Translations under genes and position numbers: made by a program
The notes under the pieces: model-generated
Databases searched by the model: none
What the model saw: only the letters and a program-made list of their open reading frames with translations
Told to the model about the DNA's origin: nothing
Part shown: positions 39,882-48,645 of the stretch, one piece after another
Layout of the letters: each line of letters begins with the position of its first letter
Numbering within the stretch: the stretch's first letter is position 1
Assembly (NCBI GenBank): GCA_963817075.1
Contig: CAWFMT010000005.1
Location: 682,001-746,000 of the forward strand
DNA from: DASPKM01 sp963817075
Lineage (GTDB): Bacteria > Bacteroidota > Bacteroidia > Chitinophagales > Chitinophagaceae
Direction: 5' to 3'
DNA: 64,000 nt

Positions 39882-41402
39882 ATGAAATTCCTCAGCCCTG
39901 CCATATCAACGCTTGCCCGTTTGCGCATGTGGCGCATAGATAGTTGGATCAAACATCCGATCCAGGCTCAACGTGAAGTATTACAAGACATAGTCACCTC
40001 GGCTCAATACACCGAATTTGGACGGAAATATGAATTCTCAAAACTCTTCACCATCCGTGCGTTCAAAAAAGCAGTTCCAATCCACGAATACGATGATCTG
40101 AAACCATATATAGAACGAGTAATGAATGGGGAGGAGAATATTCTTTGGAACACTCCTATCCACTGGTTCGCTAAAAGCAGCGGGACCACCAGCGAAAAAA
40201 GCAAATTCATCCCTGTAAGTGAAGAAAGCCTCGAAGATTGTCATTATAAAGCTGCAAAGGATGTATTGACTCTTTACTATAACCACCATCCTGATTCAAA
40301 CCTGCTGACAGGAAAGGGCTTGGTAATTGGCGGAAGTCATACTATTCATCAGCTGAATGAGGATGCACATTATGGCGATCTTAGTGCGGTGCTCTTGCAG
40401 AATACTCCGTTCTGGAGCAACTGGATCCGTACACCAGACCTTCGCATAGCCCTGATGGATGAATGGGAGAATAAGATTGAGCACCTGGCAAAAAATACCA
40501 TCAATGAAAATGTTACTTCCATCTCCGGTGTACCAACATGGACACTCGTATTATTAAGAAGAATCCTTGAAATGACTGGAAAGAAAACCTTGAAAGAGGT
40601 CTGGCCTCAATTTGAACTATACCTTCATGGCGGAGTTTCATTTACCCCTTATCGTGATCAGTTTCAGCAATTGATAGGCGGAAAGGTTAACTACCTGGAG
40701 ATGTATAACGCAAGTGAAGGATTTTTTGCAGCCCAGGATAATCCATCAGAAGATGGTATGTTACTCTTCACTGATCATGGCATATTTATGGAGTTCATGC
40801 CAGTTGAAGAATATGGAAAAGATGAGCCCCGAACAATTGGCCTCAGGGATGTAGAGAAAAATAAGAATTATGCGCTAATCATTAGCACAAATGGTGGCAT
40901 GTGGCGATACCTGCTGGGTGACACTATTCAGTTTACATCGTTGGTCCCTTACAGGATCAAGGTTAGCGGTCGCCTCAAACATTATATCAATGCTTTTGGA
41001 GAAGAGGTCATAGTTGATAATAGCGATAAGGCCATCGCCATTGCTTCTGACCGCACTTCTTCCATTGTAAATGATTATACCGCGGCGCCTGTCTATTTTT
41101 CCGAAGGATCAAATGGAGCACATGAATGGTTGATTGAGTTTGAAAAAGAACCAGTGGACCTCAATAAGTTCACAGAGGAATTGGATGATGCACTCAAAAG
41201 TCTGAACAGCGATTATGAAGCTAAACGCTATAAAGGTATCGCATTGAGAATGCCTCTTGTCAGAAGGCTTGAAAAAGGAGTATTTAGTTCATGGTTAAAG
41301 ACAAAAGGGAAGTTGGGCGGACAACACAAAGTGCCAAGGTTAAGCAACGACCGGAAGTACCTTGATGAAATTCTTTCCTTTACTGATCAACAGAAATCAT
41401 GA
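39882..41402 (+). CDS. GH3 auxin-responsive-promoter family protein (acyl-acid-amido synthetase fold)
   Basis: A 506-residue member of the ANL-like adenylating superfamily related to plant GH3 proteins. The ATP/phosphate loop is probably AKSSGTTSEKSKFIPVS (about residues 105-120). Further signatures are NVTSISGVPTWTLVLLRRI, ELYLHGGVSFTPYRDQF, NYLEMYNASEGFFAAQD, a TNGGMWRYLLGDTIQFTS hinge region and KVSGRLKHYINAFGEEV. Plant homologues conjugate acyl acids to amino acids. The reaction of the Bacteroidota branch is not established, so I only infer adenylation of a carboxylic acid. It lies 53 bases after lptB on the same strand, and a FabG-type reductase follows, hinting at a lipid or acyl substrate. 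Confidence 0.85.
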   Translation: MKFLSPAISTLARLRMWRIDSWIKHPIQAQREVLQDIVTSAQYTEFGRKYEFSKLFTIRAFKKAVPIHEYDDLKPYIERVMNGEENILWNTPIHWFAKSSGTTSEKSKFIPVSEESLEDCHYKAAKDVLTLYYNHHPDSNLLTGKGLVIGGSHTIHQLNEDAHYGDLSAVLLQNTPFWSNWIRTPDLRIALMDEWENKIEHLAKNTINENVTSISGVPTWTLVLLRRILEMTGKKTLKEVWPQFELYLHGGVSFTPYRDQFQQLIGGKVNYLEMYNASEGFFAAQDNPSEDGMLLFTDHGIFMEFMPVEEYGKDEPRTIGLRDVEKNKNYALIISTNGGMWRYLLGDTIQFTSLVPYRIKVSGRLKHYINAFGEEVIVDNSDKAIAIASDRTSSIVNDYTAAPVYFSEGSNGAHEWLIEFEKEPVDLNKFTEELDDALKSLNSDYEAKRYKGIALRMPLVRRLEKGVFSSWLKTKGKLGGQHKVPRLSNDRKYLDEILSFTDQQKS

Positions 41403-41405
41403 CCT

Positions 41406-41413
41406 TATATTTG
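41406..41413 (+). promoter_or_regulatory. Predicted -7 box for the FabG-type gene
   Basis: TATATTTG is an exact TAnnTTTG match, giving a predicted leader of about 38 bases before ATG 41458. No clear -33 box is seen. Confidence 0.4.
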
Positions 41414-41457
41414 GATTCTTTTCTTAGCATTTTATTCATTCAAAATCTTACTCGATC

Positions 41458-42213
41458 ATGAAATTACTGGAAGGGAAGACTGCAATTGTAACTGGCGCTG
41501 CCCGCGGAATTGGAGAAGCAATTGCACTTAAATTATCCGAGCATGGAGCAAATGTGGCTTTTACATATGTGAGTGAAAGCAGTGATGAAAAAGCAAAAGC
41601 CCTGGAAGAAAAGATCAATGGTTTTGGAGTTAAGGGCAAAGCATGGCGGAGTAATGCGGCTAATTTCCAGGAAGCAGAAAGTTTCGTAACTGAAGTAACT
41701 AAGGAATTCGGGACAATAGATATTTGTGTCAACAACGCTGGAATATCAAAAGACAATTTATTACTCCGACTTACTCCCGAGCAATGGGATGATGTGATAA
41801 ATGTAAACCTGAAAAGCGTTTTCAATATGACCAAGCAGGTTATCAGGCCCATGATGAAGGCAAAAAAAGGATCGATCATAAATATGAGTTCAATTATCGG
41901 CATGAGAGGAAATGCAGGACAAACCAGTTATGCGGCATCAAAAGCTGGTATCATCGGATTTACCAAATCAGTTGCGTTAGAGTTAGGTTCCAGGAATATC
42001 CGATCAAATGCAATTGCGCCAGGCTTTGTTGAAACTGATATGACCCATTACCTTAAGGAAGGAGAGGCGGCTAAGGCTTTTCTTGAAAAAATTCCTCTTG
42101 GAAGGTTCGGGTCCAGCGAAGAAATTGCCAACACAACTCTTTTCCTTTCTTCAGACTTGAGCTCTTATATAACTGGACAGGTGATCAGTGTTTGTGGGGG
42201 GTTGAATACCTGA
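41458..42213 (+). CDS. fabG: 3-oxoacyl-[acyl-carrier-protein] reductase FabG
   Basis: A classical short-chain dehydrogenase of 251 residues. The NADP-binding TGxxxGIG motif is in AIVTGAARGIGEAIAL, NNAG in IDICVNNAGISKDNLLLRL, the catalytic Ser in GSIINMSSIIGMRGNAGQ, and the YxxxK pair in TSYAASKAGIIGFTKSVALE. It ends SSYITGQVISVCGGLNT. The phrasing NAGISKDNLLLRL and GFVETDMT is typical of FabG, which reduces beta-ketoacyl-ACP in fatty acid synthesis. The usual fab neighbours are absent, so a second-copy or specialised reductase is possible. Confidence 0.88.
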   Translation: MKLLEGKTAIVTGAARGIGEAIALKLSEHGANVAFTYVSESSDEKAKALEEKINGFGVKGKAWRSNAANFQEAESFVTEVTKEFGTIDICVNNAGISKDNLLLRLTPEQWDDVINVNLKSVFNMTKQVIRPMMKAKKGSIINMSSIIGMRGNAGQTSYAASKAGIIGFTKSVALELGSRNIRSNAIAPGFVETDMTHYLKEGEAAKAFLEKIPLGRFGSSEEIANTTLFLSSDLSSYITGQVISVCGGLNT

Positions 42214-42225
42214 TTGGATTTAGGA

Positions 42226-42400
42226 TTTAACCGCAAAGACGCCAGGGCGCAAAGTTGCGCGAGGGCATTGCGTTTCGTGAAATATTTTTACCGCAGAGAA
42301 CAAGAGAACAAAGAGTTTCGCAGAGAAGATCTTTGCGTCTTTGCTTACTTTGCTTCTTTGCGTGAAATTTTTATTTTCCATTTTAAATTTTGCATTTTAC
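42226..42400. repeat. Compound family A/B repeat
   Basis: TTAACCGCAAAGACGCCAGGG (left arm) is followed by TTACCGCAGAGAACAAGAGAA and TCTTTGCGTCTTTGCTTACT (right arm). The ACCGCAGAGAAC element appears nested inside an A-type element. Open frames here are accidental. Confidence 0.75.
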
Positions 42401-42417
42401 ATTCCCTGAATTGATCT

Positions 42418-43695
42418 ATGACTGCCGCGATCATCATAATTTTTATTCTCGGTTACATAGCAATAGCCACAGAACAATTCATTCGTATCAATAAGGCTGC
42501 CTCTGCACTAATAACAGGAGTCCTTTGCTGGACTGTTTATATTATTAATAGCGATAACGAGGTTGTAAATCAAAATCTCCTTGGTCATCTTGGAGAGATC
42601 TCTGGCATATTGTTTTTTTTGTTGGGTGCGATGACGATTGTCGAACTGATTGATGCGCATGATGGGTTCGATATCATTACTTCCCGCATCAACACCACAA
42701 GTAAAAGAAAATTGTTGTGGCTAATTGCCTTGATCGCCTTTTTTCTGTCTGCAGTTCTTGACAATCTTACTACGGCAATTGTGATGGTTTCTTTGCTTCG
42801 AAAACTCATTGCAGACAAGGATACAAGATTATTCATGGTGGGAATGGTCATTATTGCAGCTAATGCAGGTGGAGCCTGGTCTCCAATTGGGGATGTTACA
42901 ACAACCATGCTCTGGATCGGGGAGAGGATTACCACGCCTAACATCATTATCAATACCTTTCTTGCATCAATTGCCTGCCTCATTATTCCTTTAATTATAA
43001 CCAGCATCAAATTCAAAGGAGTGATTGGGCCTCAGGAATCCGAACGAATAACAAAAACCAATTCTGCATTTTCAACAAAGGATAGAAACCTGATATTTTT
43101 TTCAGGAATTGGAGTATTATTATTGATACCGGTGTTCAAGACCATTACGCACCTTCCACCATTCATGGGAATGATGTTGGGACTGGGCATTATCTGGATC
43201 ATTACTGAATTTCTCCATTGGAAAAAAGATGTCGAGGATAAGAATACTTTATCGGTTCAATATGCAATGAGGAAAATAGATACACCAAGCATATTATTCT
43301 TTCTTGGAATTCTTGCCAGCATAGCGGCCCTTGAATCCGTGGGCAGTCTAAAGGAGCTTTCAAATTTTCTGGATCAGAATCTCAAAGACGATCGTTTGAT
43401 CGTGTTAACCATTGGATTTCTTTCATCTATTGTTGATAATGTTCCGCTGGTGGCGGCAGCTATGGGAATGTACACTCTTGATCAATTCCCAACTGATCAC
43501 AGTTTCTGGCAATTCCTGGCATATTGTACAGGTACAGGAGGAAGCATTTTAATTATTGGTTCTGCTGCTGGAGTAGCTGCAATGGGAATAGAAAAAATTG
43601 AATTTTTCTGGTATCTGAAAAAGATTGGGTGGCTTGCTTTGATTGGTTATCTCTCGGGAGCACTGGTTTTTCTATTGCAATCTCAAATCTATTAA
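42418..43695 (+). CDS. nhaD: Sodium:proton antiporter, NhaD type
   Basis: A 425-residue polytopic inner-membrane protein with about 10-12 hydrophobic helices. Family signatures include FFLLGAMTIVELIDAHDGFD, the conserved AVLDNLTTAIVMVSLLRKL, IAANAGGAWSPIGDVTTTML and, in the second half, FLSSIVDNVPLVAAAMGMY and GTGGSILIIGSAAGVAAMG. The paired DN and GG-containing repeats are those of the ion transporter (IT) superfamily NhaD branch. It should exchange Na+ or Li+ for H+ for pH and sodium homeostasis. It stands alone between repeat clusters. Confidence 0.92.
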   Translation: MTAAIIIIFILGYIAIATEQFIRINKAASALITGVLCWTVYIINSDNEVVNQNLLGHLGEISGILFFLLGAMTIVELIDAHDGFDIITSRINTTSKRKLLWLIALIAFFLSAVLDNLTTAIVMVSLLRKLIADKDTRLFMVGMVIIAANAGGAWSPIGDVTTTMLWIGERITTPNIIINTFLASIACLIIPLIITSIKFKGVIGPQESERITKTNSAFSTKDRNLIFFSGIGVLLLIPVFKTITHLPPFMGMMLGLGIIWIITEFLHWKKDVEDKNTLSVQYAMRKIDTPSILFFLGILASIAALESVGSLKELSNFLDQNLKDDRLIVLTIGFLSSIVDNVPLVAAAMGMYTLDQFPTDHSFWQFLAYCTGTGGSILIIGSAAGVAAMGIEKIEFFWYLKKIGWLALIGYLSGALVFLLQSQIY

Positions 43696-43708
43696 ACGTC
43701 CCTATTGT

Positions 43709-43786
43709 TTAACCGCAAAGAAACAAAGACGCCAGGTTTCGCAAGGAGCATTGCGTAACTTTGCGCCTTAGCGTCCTGGCGGTTAA
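43709..43786. repeat. Intergenic palindromic repeat, family A (full hairpin)
   Basis: TTAACCGCAAAGAAACAAAGA opens it and GCGTCCTGGCGGTTAA closes it. It lies between the convergent nhaD and amidohydrolase genes, 13 bases after one stop and 3 bases before the other. Confidence 0.85.
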
Positions 43787-43789
43787 ATC

Positions 43790-44875
43790 TTAATCCGGAA
43801 AACCTGATTTGTCAATGTTTGGAATAATCCTCAGAGCATTTTTATAATATACTTTTTTCAGAATATTATCTGGCAGTCCAATACCATACATTCTCCAAAA
43901 TGCATGATACTTTTTATGATAGGGGAAATATTCATCCTCGGTTTCAAGGACCCTGAAATATGTAGCATATTCTTCCGGCACCCAACTGTCTTTTCCAAAA
44001 AGAATCCTATCCTGATACTTCTCAAAAAAAGCTCTTGCAGCTCTCGGTTGTCTGCCTAATTCCGCAATCACTGCCCCGAATTCAACATTCACATTTTTCA
44101 TTTCATCCATTAGTCCGGATAATTTTCCCAGATCATTTGGATACCATCCGAAATGTGCAGCAATGAATGTAGTATTTGGATGCTTTCTGAACATCCTATG
44201 TTGCTCGCTTATTAACTGTTCAAATGGAACCGGGTTGTCGTTTCCTCTTCTACGATTGGGATGCGTGGCCAGCTCAAGCCACCGTTCATTGTTCTCGTCC
44301 ATTGGATCCCAGAATGATTTAGGGTCAGCGGTATGAATGAGAACAGGTATTTTTAACTCCCCGCATTTTTTCCATATTCCATCCAGTCGCGGATCATCCA
44401 CAGTCACTCGGTTTCCACTTTTGTCCTTGATCGAAAAGCCAAGGTTCTTGAATATTTTCAATCCATTCGCTCCATTCTGTACATCTGTTGCAAGTTGTTG
44501 AATCGCCTTCGCCTCCCATCCTTCATCACCAATACCGCCAAAATCGATATTTGTAAAAACTATGAATCGTTTTGGATAGTTCCCTTTCACATTCGTTATC
44601 ATTTTTTTCAACTCCTCACCGCCTCTACCACTAAGATTCACCATCACCTTCATATTAAGGCTATCCATAGCCTGAATTAGTTTTGAAAGGTCCTGAGTTC
44701 CCATTTGGGATTGATGATTATGAACATCAATGAAAGGAAATTTCGACCTTTCCTTTTTATGCTCAGATACTTTTAGTGTTGAAGCGGGTTCATATTTTTC
44801 AAAATCCATCTTTGCCGTTTGGGCGGATGCTGCCAGGGAACTCAGAATAATAAGGCTGACGAAAGCTATTTTCAT
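43790..44875 (-). CDS. Secreted amidohydrolase-superfamily protein (Amidohydro_2-like)
   Basis: A signal peptide is present (MKIAFVSLIILSSLAASAQ) and the protein has 361 residues. The TIM-barrel metal-binding HxH is in FPFIDVHNHQSQMG. Further ligands are probably H in PVLIHTADPKSFWDP, H in TTFIAAHFGWYPNDL and D in RILFGKDSWVPEEYATYF. Such proteins include decarboxylases and lactone hydrolases; the substrate here cannot be predicted. It stands on the minus strand, 73 bases after the DsbA-like gene, so they might be co-transcribed. Confidence 0.85.
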   Translation of the reverse strand: MKIAFVSLIILSSLAASAQTAKMDFEKYEPASTLKVSEHKKERSKFPFIDVHNHQSQMGTQDLSKLIQAMDSLNMKVMVNLSGRGGEELKKMITNVKGNYPKRFIVFTNIDFGGIGDEGWEAKAIQQLATDVQNGANGLKIFKNLGFSIKDKSGNRVTVDDPRLDGIWKKCGELKIPVLIHTADPKSFWDPMDENNERWLELATHPNRRRGNDNPVPFEQLISEQHRMFRKHPNTTFIAAHFGWYPNDLGKLSGLMDEMKNVNVEFGAVIAELGRQPRAARAFFEKYQDRILFGKDSWVPEEYATYFRVLETEDEYFPYHKKYHAFWRMYGIGLPDNILKKVYYKNALRIIPNIDKSGFPD

Positions 44876-44948
44876 ATGAATTATTAGGTAGGTTGAAACT
44901 ACATGTGATTAAACATAGCAAGTGTTGCAGGAATTGAAAAACCATTTA

Positions 44949-45611
44949 TCATTCTTTAACAGCCTTCCCTTCCTCTTCATTTTGCCGAACCGATTCAATA
45001 TTCCTTTTAAGTGTCTCATAAGGCGTATACCCTCTTCCAACAAGATAAAATTTCGATTCGCTCACCTGCATAAGAACGGTTGGGAAGCCTGAGACCTGGA
45101 GTTGTTTAACAAGTGCAAATTCATAGTATGCCATCTCGCGGAATTCATCACTCTTAAGTCGGGAATAGAAACCTTCAGGTGCAATCCCATATTTAACCAG
45201 CAGGTGCCTGTACGCCTCGTCATCAGTAAGATCTCGCCCCTCATAATGCAATGCATACTGAAGGTCTGTTGCGAATTGCACCTGCTTTTGCGGGAATATT
45301 TCCTTGAATACACATAGCGCGATTGCCGGCTTCTCAGAGTTGGGAAACCAATCACTCTTATCCGGGTTTCTTATATGCCATAAATAGTCTTCCCCGAATT
45401 TAATGCCCGTTAGTTCTTCAACATTCTTATATGCTTTTTCAATATACCCTGCAGTTGCACTGATAGGGACTGGATCATCAGTAATGATCATTCCACCTGA
45501 TAGCACTTCTATTGCCAACTGCTTTTCATATTCTGCTGCAATCTTCTTGATCACCGGGCTAAATCCATAGCACCATCCACAATAAGCGTCGTAGCAATAA
45601 ATAAGATTCAT
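44949..45611 (-). CDS. DsbA/FrnE-like thioredoxin-fold oxidoreductase
   Basis: A 220-residue protein with no signal peptide. The active-site CxxC is in IYCYDAYCGWCYGFSPVI (residues 11-14, CGWC). The helical insertion of the DsbA/FrnE family follows (ALCVFKEIFPQKQVQFATDL), and the cis-Pro loop is QVSGFPTVLMQVSE. It is similar to 2-hydroxychromene-2-carboxylate isomerase/FrnE-type proteins, which act as cytoplasmic thiol oxidoreductases. The specific partner is unknown. Confidence 0.85.
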   Translation of the reverse strand: MNLIYCYDAYCGWCYGFSPVIKKIAAEYEKQLAIEVLSGGMIITDDPVPISATAGYIEKAYKNVEELTGIKFGEDYLWHIRNPDKSDWFPNSEKPAIALCVFKEIFPQKQVQFATDLQYALHYEGRDLTDDEAYRHLLVKYGIAPEGFYSRLKSDEFREMAYYEFALVKQLQVSGFPTVLMQVSESKFYLVGRGYTPYETLKRNIESVRQNEEEGKAVKE

Positions 45612-45634
45612 TCAATTGCTTTTTTTTCTAAAAT

Positions 45635-45713
45635 TTTACCGCCAGGAAACAAAGACGCCAGGTTTCGCGAAGATTCTTTGCGCTCCTTCGTGTCCTTGCG
45701 TCTTGGCGGTTAA
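45635..45713. repeat. Intergenic palindromic repeat, family A (full hairpin)
   Basis: TTTACCGCCAGGAAACAAAGA opens it and GTCTTGGCGGTTAA closes it. It is followed by GACTTCCGACCTCTGACTTC words (45721-45745) before the polA stop. Confidence 0.8.
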
Positions 45714-45751
45714 AAAAGTTTGACTTCCGACCTCTGACTTCAGCCTTCGTC

Positions 45752-48589
45752 TCAGTGTGCTTCAAGCCAGTTCTCACCTACTCCAACTTCTGCAACTACA
45801 GGAACTTCATTAGGCAGCGGCAAAGCAATCTGCATACAGTCAATGATTACAGGCTTGATGGCTTCCACTTCTTCTCTCAATGCATCAAATACCAGTTCAT
45901 CATGTACCTGCAAAACCATTTTCGACCTGAATTTATTCTTTCGGAAAGCATCATGAATTTTCACCATCGCCAGCTTGATCATATCTGCTGCAGTTCCCTG
46001 GATAGGTGAATTAATAGCATTACGCTCAGCAAATCCACGAACAGTGAAATTAGCGCTATTGATATCCTTTAGCCAGCGTTTGCGTCCCATAAGTGTTTGC
46101 ACAAATCCATATTCACGTGCAAAATTTATGGTGTCATCCATATACTTCTGAATATTGGCAAATTGCTTTTTGTAGTTGTCAATGATCTGTTTTGCTTCTG
46201 TACGTGTAATTCCAAGATTGTCGGCAAGACCAAATGCACCTTGTCCGTAGATGATCCCAAAATTTACGCTCTTCGCCTTATATCGCTGTTCCTTGGTTAC
46301 ATCGGCCTCCTCTACACTATAAACCTTGGCGGCTGTTGCAGTATGAATGTCTTTGTTTTGCTTGAATGCTTCGCACATGGCGGGATCTCCACTGATCGCG
46401 GCCACTATTCTTAATTCGATCTGGGAATAATCAGCACTTACAAGTACATGGTCCTTATCTCGCGGAACAAATGCTTTCCTGATCTCTCTTCCTCTTTCAG
46501 TTCTTACTGGAATATTCTGAAGGTTGGGATTGTTGCTTGCTAATCTGCCTGTAACTGCAACTGCCTGTCCGTAGCATGTATGAACTCTTCCTGTTTTTCT
46601 ATTGATCATCTCCGGCAGAGCATCAACATAGGTAGATTTGAGCTTGGTCAATTGCCTGTATGCAAGAATATCATCTGCTATTTTATTTTGCACCGCCAAT
46701 TTCATCAGGACATCTTCTCCGGTTGCATACTGACCAGTCTTTGTTTTTTTTGCTTTAGGATCTAACTGCAATTTTTCAAACAGTACTTCACCTAACTGCT
46801 TTGGAGAAGACAGGTTAAATCGAACTCCAGCCTGTGCATACACGTTTTGTTCACTCACCTTGGCTTCCCTATCTAATTCCACTGAATAAGCATTCAGAAA
46901 ATCTACGTCAACCTTGATGCCTTCAAACTCCATATCAGTTAATACTTTGACAAGTGGATTTTCTACTTCATTGAACACTCTCTCAACTTGTCTGTTTCCT
47001 AACTGAGGCACAAAGGCAGTTTTCAACTGGAGTGTAATGTCTGCATCCTCTGCAGCATACTCTTTTATTTTCTCAATTGGCACATCTCTCATGTTCCCCT
47101 GGGTCTTTCCCTTTTTCCCAATCAGTTCTTCGATGTGTACTGGTTCATATTTCAGGAATTGAGCACTTAAAAGGTCCATGCTTCTCTTTCCATCAGGTTC
47201 AATAACATAATGAGCGAGCATGGTATCAAAAACTGGTCCGGCAAATTCGATATTGTACCATTTCAACACAAGCAGATCGTACTTAATATTCTGTCCTACC
47301 CAGGTTATGCCTGGATCACGAAAAAGTGGTTGAAAGGCTGCAAGGATCTGGTTCGCCCGTTCCTGGTCTGGCGGACAGGGAACATAGTATCCATCATGAG
47401 CTTTAATACAAAAGCTCAATCCTACCAATTCAGCATCATTTGCATCCAGGCATGTGGTTTCAGTATCAAAGCTGATCTCCTTTTGTCCCTGAAGCAACTT
47501 GACCAGGTTCTCAATCTGTTCGTCTGATTCCACAACCTTATAATCGTGTGGGACATTGTTTATATTAAATTCCGCAATGAGACCTGCGGTAATATCCAAC
47601 GGCTGTGGAAGAACAGTTTCTGCAGGCACATCACAAGTTACCGGTTCACCAAATAGATCCTGCTGAACTCCATCGGCTACCGTTTTCTTTTCTTTATTCC
47701 CTTCAAACGCATTGAAGTTGTCGCCTAAAATTCTTTTCCCTAGTGTTTTAAATTCAAGTTCAGTAAAAACTTCCGTGAGTGCCTCATTATTCCAGCTTTT
47801 CAATTTGAAATCTTCTTCATGAAATTTCACCGGTACATGTGTGATAATCGTTGCAAGTTTTTTGCTGATTATCGCTGAATCCTTTCCTGCCCTGATCTTT
47901 TCTCCAAGTGCACCTTTTATTTTGTCAGCATTTGCGATCACACTTTCGATGGTTGTATACTCTGCCAAAAGCTTTGCGGCAGTTTTTTCTCCAACTCCAG
48001 GAATTCCGGGAATGTTATCAACCGCATCGCCCATTAAACCAAGAATATCTATAACCTGCATCACATCTTTTATATTCCATTTTTCACAAACTTCCTTGGG
48101 ACCAAGGATCTCTGCATTGCCTCCCTGATATGGAGGCTTGTATATTTTTATTTTATCGCTAACAAGTTGTCCATAATCCTTATCAGGAGTTACCATGTAC
48201 ACATCAAAGCCTTCTGCTGCAGCTTGCTTGGAGAGAGTTCCGATCACGTCATCAGCTTCATAGCCATCAAGCTCGATGACGGGTATATTGAATCCTGCAA
48301 TTATCCTTTTAATATCTGGTAAGGCGCTCAACAGATCTTCTGGTGCCTCTTGCCTGTTTGCTTTATAATCTACAAAATCTGTATGCCGTTCAGTTGGAGC
48401 CTCAGTATCAAAGCAAACAGCCATATGAGTAGGCTTCTGATTATTGATAAGATCAACCAGGGTTGTAGTAAATCCAAATTGCGCATTGGTATTTCGGCCC
48501 TTACTTGTAAATCTTGGGTTTCTGATCAACGCATAGTAAGCCCGGAAAACCAATGCCAGTGCATCCAGTAAAAATAATTTCTGCCCCAT
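45752..48589 (-). CDS. polA: DNA polymerase I
   Basis: A 945-residue repair and Okazaki-fragment polymerase. The 5'-3' exonuclease domain covers 1-290 (FLLDALALVFRAYYALIR, GYEADDVIGTLSKQAA, GVGEKTAAKLLAEY). The 3'-5' exonuclease domain is at about 345-530 with an intact DxE (ISFDTETTCLDANDAELVG) and EYAAEDADITLQLK, so proofreading looks functional. The polymerase domain has RLASNNPNLQNIPVRTERG, SADYSQIELRIVAAISG (motif A), KAKSVNFGIIYGQGAFGL (motif B) and QVHDELVFDALREE (motif C). The predicted -7 box ends 5 bases before the ATG at 48589, suggesting a leaderless mRNA. Confidence 0.97.
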   Translation of the reverse strand: MGQKLFLLDALALVFRAYYALIRNPRFTSKGRNTNAQFGFTTTLVDLINNQKPTHMAVCFDTEAPTERHTDFVDYKANRQEAPEDLLSALPDIKRIIAGFNIPVIELDGYEADDVIGTLSKQAAAEGFDVYMVTPDKDYGQLVSDKIKIYKPPYQGGNAEILGPKEVCEKWNIKDVMQVIDILGLMGDAVDNIPGIPGVGEKTAAKLLAEYTTIESVIANADKIKGALGEKIRAGKDSAIISKKLATIITHVPVKFHEEDFKLKSWNNEALTEVFTELEFKTLGKRILGDNFNAFEGNKEKKTVADGVQQDLFGEPVTCDVPAETVLPQPLDITAGLIAEFNINNVPHDYKVVESDEQIENLVKLLQGQKEISFDTETTCLDANDAELVGLSFCIKAHDGYYVPCPPDQERANQILAAFQPLFRDPGITWVGQNIKYDLLVLKWYNIEFAGPVFDTMLAHYVIEPDGKRSMDLLSAQFLKYEPVHIEELIGKKGKTQGNMRDVPIEKIKEYAAEDADITLQLKTAFVPQLGNRQVERVFNEVENPLVKVLTDMEFEGIKVDVDFLNAYSVELDREAKVSEQNVYAQAGVRFNLSSPKQLGEVLFEKLQLDPKAKKTKTGQYATGEDVLMKLAVQNKIADDILAYRQLTKLKSTYVDALPEMINRKTGRVHTCYGQAVAVTGRLASNNPNLQNIPVRTERGREIRKAFVPRDKDHVLVSADYSQIELRIVAAISGDPAMCEAFKQNKDIHTATAAKVYSVEEADVTKEQRYKAKSVNFGIIYGQGAFGLADNLGITRTEAKQIIDNYKKQFANIQKYMDDTINFAREYGFVQTLMGRKRWLKDINSANFTVRGFAERNAINSPIQGTAADMIKLAMVKIHDAFRKNKFRSKMVLQVHDELVFDALREEVEAIKPVIIDCMQIALPLPNEVPVVAEVGVGENWLEAH

Positions 48590-48593
48590 CTTG

Positions 48594-48621
48594 CTAAATT
48601 ATTGACTTATAGAACGGGCAA
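48594..48621 (-). promoter_or_regulatory. Predicted polA promoter
   Basis: On the minus strand TTG (48621-48619), a 17-base spacer and TAATTTAG (48601-48594, one mismatch to TAnnTTTG). The ATG at 48589 is only 5 bases further on. Confidence 0.45.
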
Positions 48622-48645
48622 TTTACTTAACCTCAGGGGAAGATT

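Noticed and set aside
42214..42414. A 66-residue open frame after fabG
   Set aside because: It is a translation of the compound family A/B repeat (Arg/Glu-rich from ACCGCAGAGAAC words).
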